Made by a program: the position numbers and the translations under genes. Shown here in pieces: positions 9,755 to 19,600 of a DNA stretch of 29,248 bases (within the stretch, counting starts at the first letter, position 1; every line of letters starts with the position of its first letter). The notes under the pieces were generated by a model that saw only the letters and a list, made by a program, of their open reading frames with translations, had not been told where the DNA came from and did no database searches. Where the stretch lies: positions 1 through 29,248 of the forward strand of contig JAAMXY010000428.1 of NCBI GenBank assembly GCA_019677205.1, written 5' to 3'. The DNA comes from Pinguiococcus pyrenoidosus. Its lineage: Eukaryota; Sar; Pinguiophyceae; Pinguiochrysidales; Pinguiochrysidaceae.

Positions 9755-10408
9755 CTATTCCTCCGAAGGCTGGCGGCCGCCTCCGACTTGCTTCACCGCC
9801 GGTGGGCCGCTGGCCCAGAACTCCTCGGCCGCGCGAAGCCTCTCGGCTGCGTCCGCTCCGTCTGGGTGGGTGCCGTCTCCCCAGGCGAGCTTCTCGTCCA
9901 GCCACATGTCCTTCGTGTTGAGCTTGTCCTCGTCGTTGTAGAAGAGCAGCAGCTTGCCGTCCTGGATGATGAAGGTCTTGGGGTTCACCCAGAAGACGTC
10001 GTTCTCGCTTACCGCCTTGGCGCAGAAGCCGCCGAAGGCCGGCGCGAAGCTCTCGGGGTTCTCCTCGAACATGGCCTTGCGCTCCTCGGTGGAAAAGAGG
10101 TAGGTGGCGCCCTGGTACTCGGAGCGGATGCCCTCGTCGCCCTTCACCGGCTCCTCGCTGTCGAAGTACGTCGTCACGTCGTAGCCGCTGACGGCAAGGC
10201 CCTCGGCCGTGGTGCAGACGGTGAAGACCTCTCCCACGGTGTCGCCCTCGACTTCCGCTGCACTCCTGGGCTCCATGGTGGGGTTGACTTGGATGAGGCG
10301 GGGACTGCCGCGCGGCGGATCTGGCTTCTGCGGCAGAGTTGAAGCTTCTGGTATCTGACGGATGGAGACGCTGATTGGCTCGTGGTAGGAACCTCTCTCA
10401 AGGCTCAT
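9755..10408 (-). CDS. YHS-domain protein
   Basis: YHS domains are small cysteine-containing modules proposed to bind metals, found alone and in metal-transport or chromatin proteins. Here a 217-residue, intronless protein carries one at about residues 75-130: GYDVTTYFDSEEPVKG, then YQGATYLFSTEERKAMFEENPESFAPAFGGFCAKAV, then a strand-rich tail with IIQDGKLLLFYNDE and a Trp-containing end, the layout of standalone bacterial and algal YHS proteins. The usual YGGYC is FGGFC here. The first ATG (10408) adds a polar 44-residue N terminus; a second ATG at 10276 (MEPRSAAEV) would give 173 residues and looks equally possible, since a reverse CCAAT box lies at 10374-10378 between them. No signal peptide is evident. 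It shares a divergent gap with the sigma factor gene. Function beyond the domain is unknown. Confidence 0.85.
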   Translation of the reverse strand: MSLERGSYHEPISVSIRQIPEASTLPQKPDPPRGSPRLIQVNPTMEPRSAAEVEGDTVGEVFTVCTTAEGLAVSGYDVTTYFDSEEPVKGDEGIRSEYQGATYLFSTEERKAMFEENPESFAPAFGGFCAKAVSENDVFWVNPKTFIIQDGKLLLFYNDEDKLNTKDMWLDEKLAWGDGTHPDGADAAERLRAAEEFWASGPPAVKQVGGGRQPSEE

Positions 10409-10996
10409 GTAAAAGGTATCTGAAGGAAGGCTGTAGGTTTTGAAGAAGGTTCTCGAAGCCTCGGCAAGTTGAGGGGGAACTGTTGCAGGACTGAGTGAAC
10501 TGTCAAGACTTTTGAAAACTTGATGTCGTGGGAAATACCATGGTATGGCTTGATAAGAAAAGCTGAAAACAAGAGCTTGACCAACTCAGGACAGTTCACC
10601 AAACACAACTGCTGCAGCGTCATCCACGCGCTTCCGCAGCTGCTCCAGAAGCTGCCTTCCATCATTGGCTCCCCCGATCATCTCCACCAATCACCTCGTC
10701 CTCTTGGCCCACTTCAAAACATTTTGCAAATCTCAGCTCGGCTGCCTCCAACCAATCACCTTTGCTTCCAATTTATCCTCCTGCCCTAGAGCTCCATAAC
10801 ACCTCCGAGTGCGCCAAGTCCGCGCCGCTCTCCGAAGCTTCTCTCGTCAGTCCGCGCGCGCTGGCGCGGAAAAGTCGCTTTGGCGCTCCTTTTTTTTTGG
10901 TGGGACTTTCGACCTTGAGAAAGCTGTCCACAAACGCACAGGTACTCTCCAAGGTTGAGGCTCAAGTTGAGCCCTAGACTGCGGCGCTGTGAACGG
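10409..10996. promoter_or_regulatory. Divergent intergenic region, YHS / sigma factor (588 bp)
   Basis: No convincing coding exon was found. CCAAT boxes occur at 10664-10668 (reverse), 10687-10691 and 10752-10756; the last two share the longer string ACCAATCACC. An E2F-like TTTGGCGC lies at 10879-10886, followed by a T9 run. Both kinds of site are closer to the sigma factor start than to the YHS start. Confidence 0.5.
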
Positions 10997-12684
10997 ATGA
11001 CACTCGTTGCGGCTGGTTGCGGACGGGGAACCGGCGCCAAAGCTTATGTTCGCCGCCTCCGCGGAAGCTCTGGGGCTCCGGCCACCTCGGCTCAGCTACG
11101 AGGACTCATCGAGCGACTCTGCCTTAGGATGCCGACGTCGGGAGGCCTTTGGCGAGCGAATCGCTTCGTGGTTTTCTTGGTAAGTTTGGACCTTTCCCCC
11201 CCCGAAGGATATCTGCGGTGTTCTGGCGTCCAGAACGCCCCGCTTGTTTTCGATGCTTTGCCTCTAAAACCTTCGTTGCTCCTGTGTCTTCCAGTGCCTT
11301 TTGTGTTTGACTCCCAAGCTGCATGCCCGAGCCGCCAGGAGGACGCCCAAGGACCAGGGCCGGCGCCTTTTCTCCACGTCGAAGCAGACCGAGGACACGT
11401 TCTCGGGCCTGCGGGAGTCTCAGGAGCAGGATTTGAGCCGCGCACTCGAGATTGCGGCTGCGGAGGCCGAGCTGAGGAAGCGGAACCTGGAGGCGGGCCG
11501 CGACGACCTGGCCAGGAAGCTCGGGTGGGAGCTTGAGGATCTGGAGGAGGCCAAGCAACGAGCGAAGGAGGCCCGGCGAGAGCTCATGGAGAAGAACCTC
11601 GGGTAGGTGAAGCTGGGAAGCCCCGTCTGCAGCTGTAGTCGCACACCTCACGTGGCTTTGCTGGGCCCAGGATTGCCTCTGCGATCGCGAGAATGTCGAA
11701 GAAGTCATCGGGAATGCGGTCGGGCTCGTTCCCGACGCATGATGACCTCCTGCACGAAGCGGTCATGGCGCTCAACACGGCGGCGGAGAAGTATGATCCG
11801 AGCAGAGGCGTCAAGTATACGACCTACGCCAATTGGTGGGTGCGGGAGAAAGTGACGGTGGCGCTTCGGCGAGACTCGCGCACCATTCGGATTCCCGTCA
11901 AGACGTCCCGCGTCCTCACCCGCATCCTCTCGTCGAGACTCGTGCTGAAGAGCGCGTTGGGTCGAGAGCCCACGCCGGAGGAGCTTGCTGCGCACGCGGG
12001 GCTGTCCACGGCCCAAGTGGAGAAACTGCGCGGCATCGGCGTCTTTGAGGTCGACCTCAGCGACTTCTCCTGGGACCTCTGTGACGAAGAGCATCTCAGA
12101 GAGACCGAGGTGCGTCCATATGAGACTGGACACAACGTCGCGCCTGTACCTTCCTGTTGATTCTCATGCTTCTCGTCGGTCTTTCGCTTTCCCCCTCCAT
12201 CACCCAGAACGTCTCCCACGTGGCGGCGCTGGAGTACGCGGCGGAGCTGGACTGGATGAAGCGGCCGCTGGAGACGGAGCCGCAAGGAAGCGTCCAGAGG
12301 GGCAGAGGCCGGCCGAAGAGGCTTGACCCGACCACGAAGCTTGCCGAGGAGCCCTCTTTCAACGTCGAGAAGACGTCGTCCAAGATCGCAAGGTTCTCCT
12401 TCAGCAGAAACGTGGAGAGCGCCTTCTTCCATCCCGTGGCCGAGGCCATCCGCAATCTGCTCAATGAGAAGGAGCAAGCGGTGGTGTGCTGCCAGTTCGG
12501 CATGTCGTACATCTGGAGAGGGCAGCTGAGGCCGCCAAAGGGGCCCCGCCACCTTCGCATCCGAGAAGTTGCGAAGGAGCTCGGATTGACCGTGCGCGAA
12601 ACGGAGAAGCTGCGGTCCGGGGCCCTTCAGATCGTTCGCCTGGCAGCGGAACTGAGGGGACTCTGCGACGAAGAGACGGCGTAA
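10997..12684 (+). CDS. Nucleus-encoded plastid-type sigma-70 factor, 4 exons
   Basis: Sigma factors direct the bacterial-type plastid RNA polymerase to promoters. Exons 10997-11179, 11295-11602, 11671-12109 and 12208-12684 join over GT-AG introns of 115, 68 and 98 nt, giving 468 residues. Region 2 is clear: LMEKNLGIASAIARM (across the second junction), then DDLLHEAVMALNTAAEKYDP, RGVKYTTYANWWVREKV with W219/W220, and RTIRIPVKTSR. Region 3 follows (LGREPTPEELAAHAGLS). Region 4 spans about 394-455 (LNEKEQAVVCCQFGM ... REVAKELGLTVRETEKLRSGAL). An insert of some 70 residues, rich in Arg and Pro, separates regions 3 and 4, and region 4 has an insertion before its helix-turn-helix. The start is uncertain: a second in-frame ATG at 11129 (residue 45) would begin MPTSGGLWRANRFVVFLC, a signal-peptide-like sequence followed by a basic leader, whereas the first ATG gives a long basic presequence. 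Confidence 0.88.
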
Positions 12685-12940
12685 GATGCATTGGTTGGGG
12701 ACAGGCGCCCCGGGGGACGGGCATCGTTGTGCAGCAGGTTTGCATATCTGCTTTGTTGGGGTTTTGGAGGCGTGTGGTTCGCTGGCAAAGCCAGCTTTTG
12801 GAAGGCGGCGGCGCAAGCGAAGTACACCTTGTGAGGATTGTGACGGTAAGATGAAACGAAGGGCTGTAAACGAAGCGAGGACTCTCTTTGCGTTGAATTT
12901 GACAAGAACAAGACTTGGCAACAAGAATCAAAGACGCGAG
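12685..12940. other. Convergent intergenic region, sigma factor / coiled-coil gene (256 bp)
   Basis: This is the 3' flank of both genes. No recognisable coding or RNA content. Confidence 0.5.
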
Positions 12941-15900
12941 TTATGTCAGGAGCATGTACGCCAAGTTCGTGTGCTGCACCCGGCCTTTGTGGGGATCTTC
13001 GCATCTGCCCATGTTCTCTGCTGTGTCCGCCTGCCATCGCGAACCAGAAGCGTTGGTTGTGGCGCGAGGCGCTCCGGCGGCCAGTCCCGCCTGCAGTCGC
13101 TGACGACGACTGGGCAGCACGTTGGCGGGCTTGGACCGTGCGGGCATCCTCGGCCGCACCGCTGCCGAGGCGGCAACTTCGTCCGCGCTGACTCGCTTCA
13201 GCCGATGCTCCAGCGCCATCAGCGACTTTTTCAGCTTCTCCTCCTCCAAGTTTAAGGTGGCGAAGAGCGTTGCGCCGTCCGCTTGCCGTTGGCGGTGCTC
13301 GTCGTGCTTGACGGAAGCATTTGCAAGTCGGGCGGCACCGTCCGCCGCGGCGGCGACTTGAAAGGCAACCTCCAGGTTCGAGCTGTGCAGATGCTGCCCG
13401 TCAACCGCCTCCAGTCGTGGCTGTGAGTATCGGGCGCCATCAGGGTGACCAAGACTGGCACCTTTCCGCCTCGACTGAGCGGGCAGCAAGGTATCTTGAG
13501 AAGCTCTTGATCGCTGCTGAGCCGTCTCCGCCATCTCTACGGCAGCCAAGGCCGCAATCTGAAGTTCACAACGCACAGTCAGCATCCGAAAAACAAGAGA
13601 ACAACAACAACAACAACAACAACAGCAGCAACAGCAGCAGCAGCAGCAGCAGCCAAAAGAACATGAAGGAGGTCAAAATGGAGCAGGATGGTTCCGAGTG
13701 ACACTCACCTGCGCCGCTTTTGCTGCCTGTGCGGCCAAGGCAGCTTCTCGCTTGGACGCTTCCTCTGCTCGTCGGCGTTTCTCCGCGAGGCGCTCTGCTT
13801 TCAAACGCTCCCTCGCGGCCTTCTCCTCGGCGTTCTTCTTTTTGGCGGCCTCTGCAAAGGCCTTGGCACGCAACCGGCGAGACTCGGCTTCCAGCTGCTT
13901 GACATCCACTTTGCCTTTGCCCCAGCGCGGACGGTCTCCGACGGCAACTGGTGTCGAAGCGACGCTCCTCTCGGACGAGGCACGCGACTTGGACCCCGGC
14001 GTTCGGCGCGGCCTCACGCGAGATCCAGGCGATTGGAAGCGACTTCGAAGTCGGTCCTCATGCTGCTGCCGCTGAATCCTCTCTTGTTCCGCGGCGTATC
14101 TCTCTTCCTGAAGGCTCTTCTCCTTCTGCATCTCTCGGAAGCGGCGCTGCGCCCGCTGCTGGGCGTGGGTGATGGCCCTCTGCCGTCGCTGCAGGTTCTG
14201 CAGGTAGGAGCTTGACGGCGTGTTCGACGCTGTCGTCGGAGTACCAGCATAGCTCGATGGTGGCGCGTTCTCCCTCTGTGAACGCTTCGTGGTCGGCGTC
14301 GAGTATCTGCCGCCTCCGTGCGATCGCAGTGGTTCTCTGGCGCCGCTCCAACTTTCCAGCGCACAGAGCTCTTCGGGCACTTCGGGACCCATGGGAAGGT
14401 CGGGTAGCTCGCGAGCATCGTTTTCCACCTCTGGCTCCGACTGCGGCTGCAGCTCCGGGTCCGTCTCTATCTCCGGCTCCATCTCCGGGTTCCATTCAGG
14501 ACGTCGAGGCTCGAAATCCTCCACGATTCCTTCCATTCCGGTGGCGTCCTCTTCCTCTTGCAGCTCGCAGCGTTCTTCCCGGTGTGAAGGTGGAGCATCG
14601 CCGGTTGGCCGGTTTGGTTGCGTGGCCTCTTGCTCTTGGCTCGACGCCAGCGCCATCGGCTCGGAAGAGCGCCGTGCGTCCCGCAGCTGTCGGACCTCCT
14701 CTTCCGCCAATTCTGTAGCTCTACAGAAGAAGGCAAAGGGCTATTAGAACCTCAGGCACAGGGGGGGGGGGAAACACTAGAAAAGATCAGTGGTGATGGG
14801 TACCTCATGGCACTCTCCATCCTAGCGATCGCGAGCGCTTCGACCGAGAGGCGGAGGCTTTTGATGAGCGATGCTGGGTTGCACTCGGAGAGCGATTTCT
14901 CCGCGTCAAACACTACGGTGTCTTCGAGGTCTTGCTGTAGTGGATCGACGTTCATCTGGGCCGTCTCGGGGATCTCCGGGACGAGCAGCAAGGAATCCAC
15001 AGAAGCTGCGACGGACAGCGCGAGGGACCGGACTTGAGCGGGCGTTGTCTCGCAGCTCCGCTCTGGACTGCGCGTCTGGTTTCGGGATGGGATCCGCATG
15101 TCCGTCTCGTCCATTTGGAGAGGTTGCCGGTGACTGCTCCCACGCCTTTGCTCAAGAGTCGTTGCCGCATGGGTCGCTTCTTCCACATCTTCCCGCTCCT
15201 TGGGCGTGTTGGCCTCGATCCTCTCCATCCGCGCATAGTGCTGCCGCAGAGCAGCCAGCTCCGAGACGTTATCTTTTGCCCTGGAGATCTCTGGCACCTC
15301 TGGAACTTGTAGAGCTTCCATCTCTTCATTTGGGCCGACGTCTAGAAAGGAGTCGAACGATAGTGCCGCGTCCGGGGCGATGTCCTCTTCCTGAAACTGC
15401 TGCAATCTGGCCATGGCGCTGCCCGCTGCCGGTTGGGGGAGCCTCTCTCCATTGTCCCGCCGCTGTTTGTCGACATCAATGGAAGCGGCCTTTTCGACTG
15501 GGATTCGCGGCATTGCCGAGGTCGGAGTCCTTCCCTGGCGGAGTTGTCGCCGCAGCCGATCGCTCTCTGCAAGAAGCGAGAAGCAAGAAGCAAGAAGCAA
15601 GAAGCAAGAAGCAATAAGAGTTCTGAGATGTGCTTTCCGAGATGTCTCAGGGATGAGAAGCACAGCTGAGTTCACAGCCTCAAGTAGAGAGACCTCAGAT
15701 GCAGAGGACTCAAAGGGGGATGCGAAGGCCGGGGAGAAGAAAGGATAATAAGCATCAGGCAAGAAGCAAGGAGAGCACCTTGGCGTTTTTCCTCCTTCCG
15801 CCTCTCAAGGGCCTCTGTTCGGCGTTGCACGCTTTCCCTCTCCTCCCTTTGCGCCTTCTCCATCCGCTTTCGCCGCCTCTATTGACACAACAAGATCGCG

Positions 15901-16045
15901 AGAAAGAAAGAAGGGGAAAACATTAGGCTAGTGAAGTGGGAGCGCATGGAATGGCAGATCGGACCCTGGCAGCGTCCAGGCGGATCTGCTTCTCGCGACG
16001 CAGCTGATCATGGAGCTGCTGCTCGTCAGCCTCCGCTGCCCTCAT
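12941..16045 (-). CDS. Coiled-coil protein of unknown function, at least 5 exons
   Basis: I do not recognise the family. Exons on the minus strand are 16045-15965, 15878-15779, 15566-14804, 14720-13709 and 13558-12941, with introns of 86, 212, 83 and 150 nt, all GT...AG and frame-keeping, for 857 residues. The N terminus is a charged coiled coil (DEQQLHDQLRREKQIRLD, then RRRKRMEKAQREE). The middle is acidic and Pro-rich and contains three VPE-type motifs (VPEVPE, VPEIPE, GPEVPE) and a repeated SLxLSVxA. The C-terminal half holds a long Gln/Arg/Glu/Ala helix (RRFREMQKEKSLQEERY; KAERLAEKRRRAEEASK) that continues over the last intron into IAALAAVEMAETAQQR. Composition suggests a structural or scaffold protein, for example cytoskeletal or centrosomal, but nothing specific supports that. 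The weakest junction is exon 1 to 2 (donor GTCCGA). A CTCTAG just before the ATG leaves room for an earlier exon. Confidence 0.6.
13600..13653. repeat. CAA/CAG trinucleotide tract inside an intron
   Basis: About 18 triplets of AAC then CAG run along the plus strand. On the minus strand they read CTG/TTG and lie within the last intron (13708-13559) of the coiled-coil gene, about 40-95 nt before its acceptor, where they form much of the pyrimidine-rich stretch. A plus-strand reading gives runs of Asn and Ser without any supporting gene. Confidence 0.9.
15573..15614. repeat. GAAGCAA heptamer minisatellite in an intron
   Basis: Six tandem heptamers (the first GAAGCGA, then five exact GAAGCAA) lie next to the acceptor of the 212-nt intron of the coiled-coil gene. 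On the minus strand they read TTGCTTC and end at the TTGCAG acceptor, so the array doubles as the polypyrimidine tract. One more GAAGCAA sits near the other end of the same intron at 15763-15769, close to the donor. Confidence 0.9.
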
Positions 16046-16663
16046 CCTAGAGTAAGGGCCTACGGTGTGATGCTCTACGCGCGATTTCGGGCGACGCAAC
16101 AGGGTTTTTAGGGGATTCTTTATGGCGCAAAAGACGCCAAGGTGCAACTTGGGACGTTTCAAGAATGTTCTGAACAGTTCATATGGAGTGAAGTAGTTTC
16201 GTTGAATCTGAGTCTTCTCTAGTGCAAAGCGAAACGTCATGTTTGAAAACGTGGAACGTTTGCTATTGACCCATAAGGCAGCAGCTGGATGCAAACGTAA
16301 CCGTTCTGGCAGCTGCTCTTATTTTCATCCGTTCGTTCCTCCATTTCGAAGCAGGTTCACTCCCGCCGAGATCCTTTCCCACATCGATCCTGCGCGGCAG
16401 GTTGCAGCGCCAAGCCAATCGCAATGGACAAGCGTTCAAGCGGCCCGTACAGAAATTCAAACATCTCCTCAAGGCTTCCTATCCACCTCTTCTTTAAATG
16501 TCTTAACCAAAGCTCCTTGTTTGAAACACGTGCGCAGGTCCTTCGGTCCCATCTTGTCTCAAACCTTCGCGGTTGCGCGCCACCGGCTAATTTCCCGCCA
16601 CACGCCGAATCTTGCGACCCGCCGGAGCAGCTGGACGCCCGCTTGGCGTCAAAGTGCCTCGCG
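16046..16663. promoter_or_regulatory. Divergent intergenic region, coiled-coil / MBD9-like (618 bp)
   Basis: No clear exon. A CCAAT box lies at 16425-16429 and an E2F-like TTTCCCGCC at 16590-16598, about 70 bp before the chosen ATG of the chromatin reader. The frame of that gene is open back to an ATG at 16424, but the intervening 80 codons look like untranslated sequence rather than protein. Confidence 0.5.
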
Positions 16664-19600
16664 ATGCCCTCGCGCGGCGCCTCCGGCGCCGATGGAGGCC
16701 GCGGAGGCTCCAAGAAGGCCGGCGTCGCGGCTCAGGTAATTCACCACGTAATCTGGGACGTTCAAAGGCTTTGGCGCCAAAATGAAGAGCGGCGTCGTCG
16801 AGTGGCACCTCGCGCGATCTTCGCGACCTTGCGGAACTGGAGGAGCTGCGTGGAAGAGGGTCGCGTAGAGCTGGCGGAAGCACCGCGTGACGTTTGTGGC
16901 GCTGAGGGGTTTTGGGTCTTTGCGGATCGATGCTCGGTGCATGTTGTGAGCAAGGATTCTGCCCTTCCCCGGATTCTGCCCTCGGATCTACCTGGGTTTG
17001 CGACTCACAAGTGTGCCGGCGTCTTATCTACAGATTCGGGAGGTGTATGCTGCCCTGAGGCGCAGTGACTTCGCGGAGCCCTTCGTGTATCCGGTGACTG
17101 AGGAGATCGCGCCGGGCTACTTTCGCTTGATCAAGAAGCCGATGGATCTGGAGACGCTCGGGGCCAAGCTGGATTCCTACAGGAGTTTGGACGCCTTCCG
17201 CAAGGACGCTCAGCTTATCTGGACCAACTGCCGCACGTACAACGACGCGGCGTCGGACATCTGCACCTGGGCGACGGGGCTGGAGCAGGCCTTTGAGGAA
17301 GCGATGACCAAAGCGGCCAAGGTGAGCGGCAAGAAGCGCAAGAGGCCGAGCAAGGGAGACGCCGCGCAGCAGGGCGGAAGAGAGGCGACCGAGAGGCCGG
17401 CCTCGCTGCAGAGGACAGAGACTGCAGGCACGAAAAGACCTCGGCCGCAGAGCGGCGGCGGAGGAACAAAGCTGAAGATTCGGATGAAGCCAATGGCAGC
17501 AGACGGCAGGAGGGAGACTGCTGGACATCGGGCAGACGCGGGAACGACGACCATCTCGCTGACGGCGCGCGAGCAGCGTGTCAGTCCGACGATGCCGGAA
17601 TCGAGGCCGCCATCGTCGTCGTCGTCGTCGTCGCCGCGTGGGGAAGGGCGGGAGGGCGGCCACCACGTTTCCCTGAGGGTCGCCCCCGTGTCGTCACAGC
17701 CGGCTGAGGAACGGGAACGTCTTCACGCTCAGGCGAGGCAACTGCTCGCCGCCACGAACCTTCCAATGTTCACCGAGGACATGAGAGTCGTGAGCTTCGG
17801 GAGCTGTCGATCGCAACGCTACTACACCGCGGAGTCCATCTATCCGCCGGGGTACAAGTCCGTGCTTCTCGTGTCCTGTGCCACGCCACCCCGAGTGGTC
17901 GGAGGGGTCCATGAGCAACGTCTGCCTCAGCAGCTTCTCGCCAGACTGAGGGGGTTTCCCATGAAGAGAGTCCTGCTTGAGATCACGTCGGAGATTATCG
18001 CAGATCACTCGGGGCCAAAGTTTTCTGCGACGGTTGGGGGTGGCGGCGCCGGAGGGGGCGGCGTGACGACCCTGGGCCACTGTGCGAATCCGAAGCAGGT
18101 TCTAGAGAAGGTCCACGGTGCGCTCCGCCGCCTCGTTGGGCTAGCTGCCTCGAGGTGAGTCCGATGGCAGCATCTCCACTGAAAACCTCCGCCGCTCCGG
18201 GCAGTTGCTTTCCTTGTCCTAATGCTCCTTGGCCCTTTCCGCTGCCTAGATTGGAGCGGTGCCGCTGCGTCCTAAACCGTTTGGTGACCTACGAGGGCAG
18301 CGGGGTGTTTCTCGATCCGGTAGATGAGGCAATAGTGACAGATTATAGGAAGTACATCAACGACCCCATGTGCCTCATGCAAGTGCACGAGAACTTGGCC
18401 AACGGCAACTACCCGACGGAGTACGACTTTGCAGAGGACGTCAGGCTGATCTTCACCAACTGCATGACGTACAACGCCGAGGGATCGGACCTGCATGCGC
18501 TGGCTGCCCGGATGGCGGCGATGTTTGAGCTGCTGTTTTCCCACTGGGTCGTCAACGTGCCAGACGCCAGTGTGATCCGCGTTGGAGATGGCCCCGTCGA
18601 GCCTCCCAGCGGCGCGTGGACGGAGTGGCGGTGGCTCCGGCGCTTCAATCCGGAGCTGACCGGCTGCATTGCCTGCGGCAGGGAGACGCAGGCAACCGGT
18701 CCAAGCGCTCCCGGCGGCGGCAACAAGGCGGCGGACAGCGTCATGACCTGCGCGGTCTGCGGCGATGAGTACCACTCACAGTGCGTCGCAGCAGAGCAGG
18801 GTGTCGGCAGCCTGAAACGGGGAAGCTCGTGGCGATGCGTCAGATGCTCCCGACCCTTCAACGAGAGCGGGCTCCGCGACGCGACGAAGTCCAAGGGGGC
18901 CGTGTCGGAGGCCGTGTACATTGGCCTGGACGGGCAGCCAATGAAGACATACTGGGAGCCCATCACTGCGGAGGGTCTTGAGCGGGGCTGGAGCCAGCAA
19001 GTCAGCCAGGGCTCCGGCGTGACGAGGAACTTCTTGAGCCCGCTTGGGCTCCGGTGCCGGAGCATGGCAGAAGCGCAGCGGGTGTCCGTAGAGAACGTAG
19101 ACTTTGGGACGCGAGGCTCGCAGCTCAGGAAGCGAATCCGGGCGCAGAGGGCGAAGCTGAAGCAGTCCGAAGACCCTGATAAGCTGGTCGAGGGCCACAG
19201 CCTTCTCGGGATTAAGATCCCCGAGATCAAGTGTCGCATCGAGGGGTTGACCGACGCGCTGAAGTGCTCGGCGTACACCTTTGTCGGTCTGAGCGCGGGG
19301 TCCGACGACCACGCCCTCATTCAAGTGGCCGAGGCGGCCAATAGGAAGAGCCTCGAGAATATGGTTAGACTCGCGAGGACCTTAGAAAGGGCCATGGGAT
19401 ACTGGGATAGGAAGCATAGTCAAACAGTGTTAGCGTTTCCCCATCGCGCATCGGGCAGCCCGTCGTCCTCGGGAGCGGCGGGTGCGGCAGGGGCTTACCC
19501 AGAGCCAACAGCGAAGATGCAGTTTCGCGCTCAAGGCGCTTCCATCGGCGAGTGGTACCTGAAGATCCTTGACTTCCTTTCTCGATTTGAAAGGCTGATG

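Noticed and set aside
13321-13701. Plus-strand frame with poly-Asn/poly-Ser
   Set aside because: The homopolymer runs come from the intronic CAA/CAG tract; there is no domain, and the minus strand has a consistent spliced gene.
15923-16294. Extending the coiled-coil protein upstream to an ATG near 16294
   Set aside because: The added residues do not resemble the charged coiled-coil that follows, and the region looks like 5' UTR or promoter. An earlier exon remains possible but is not supported.
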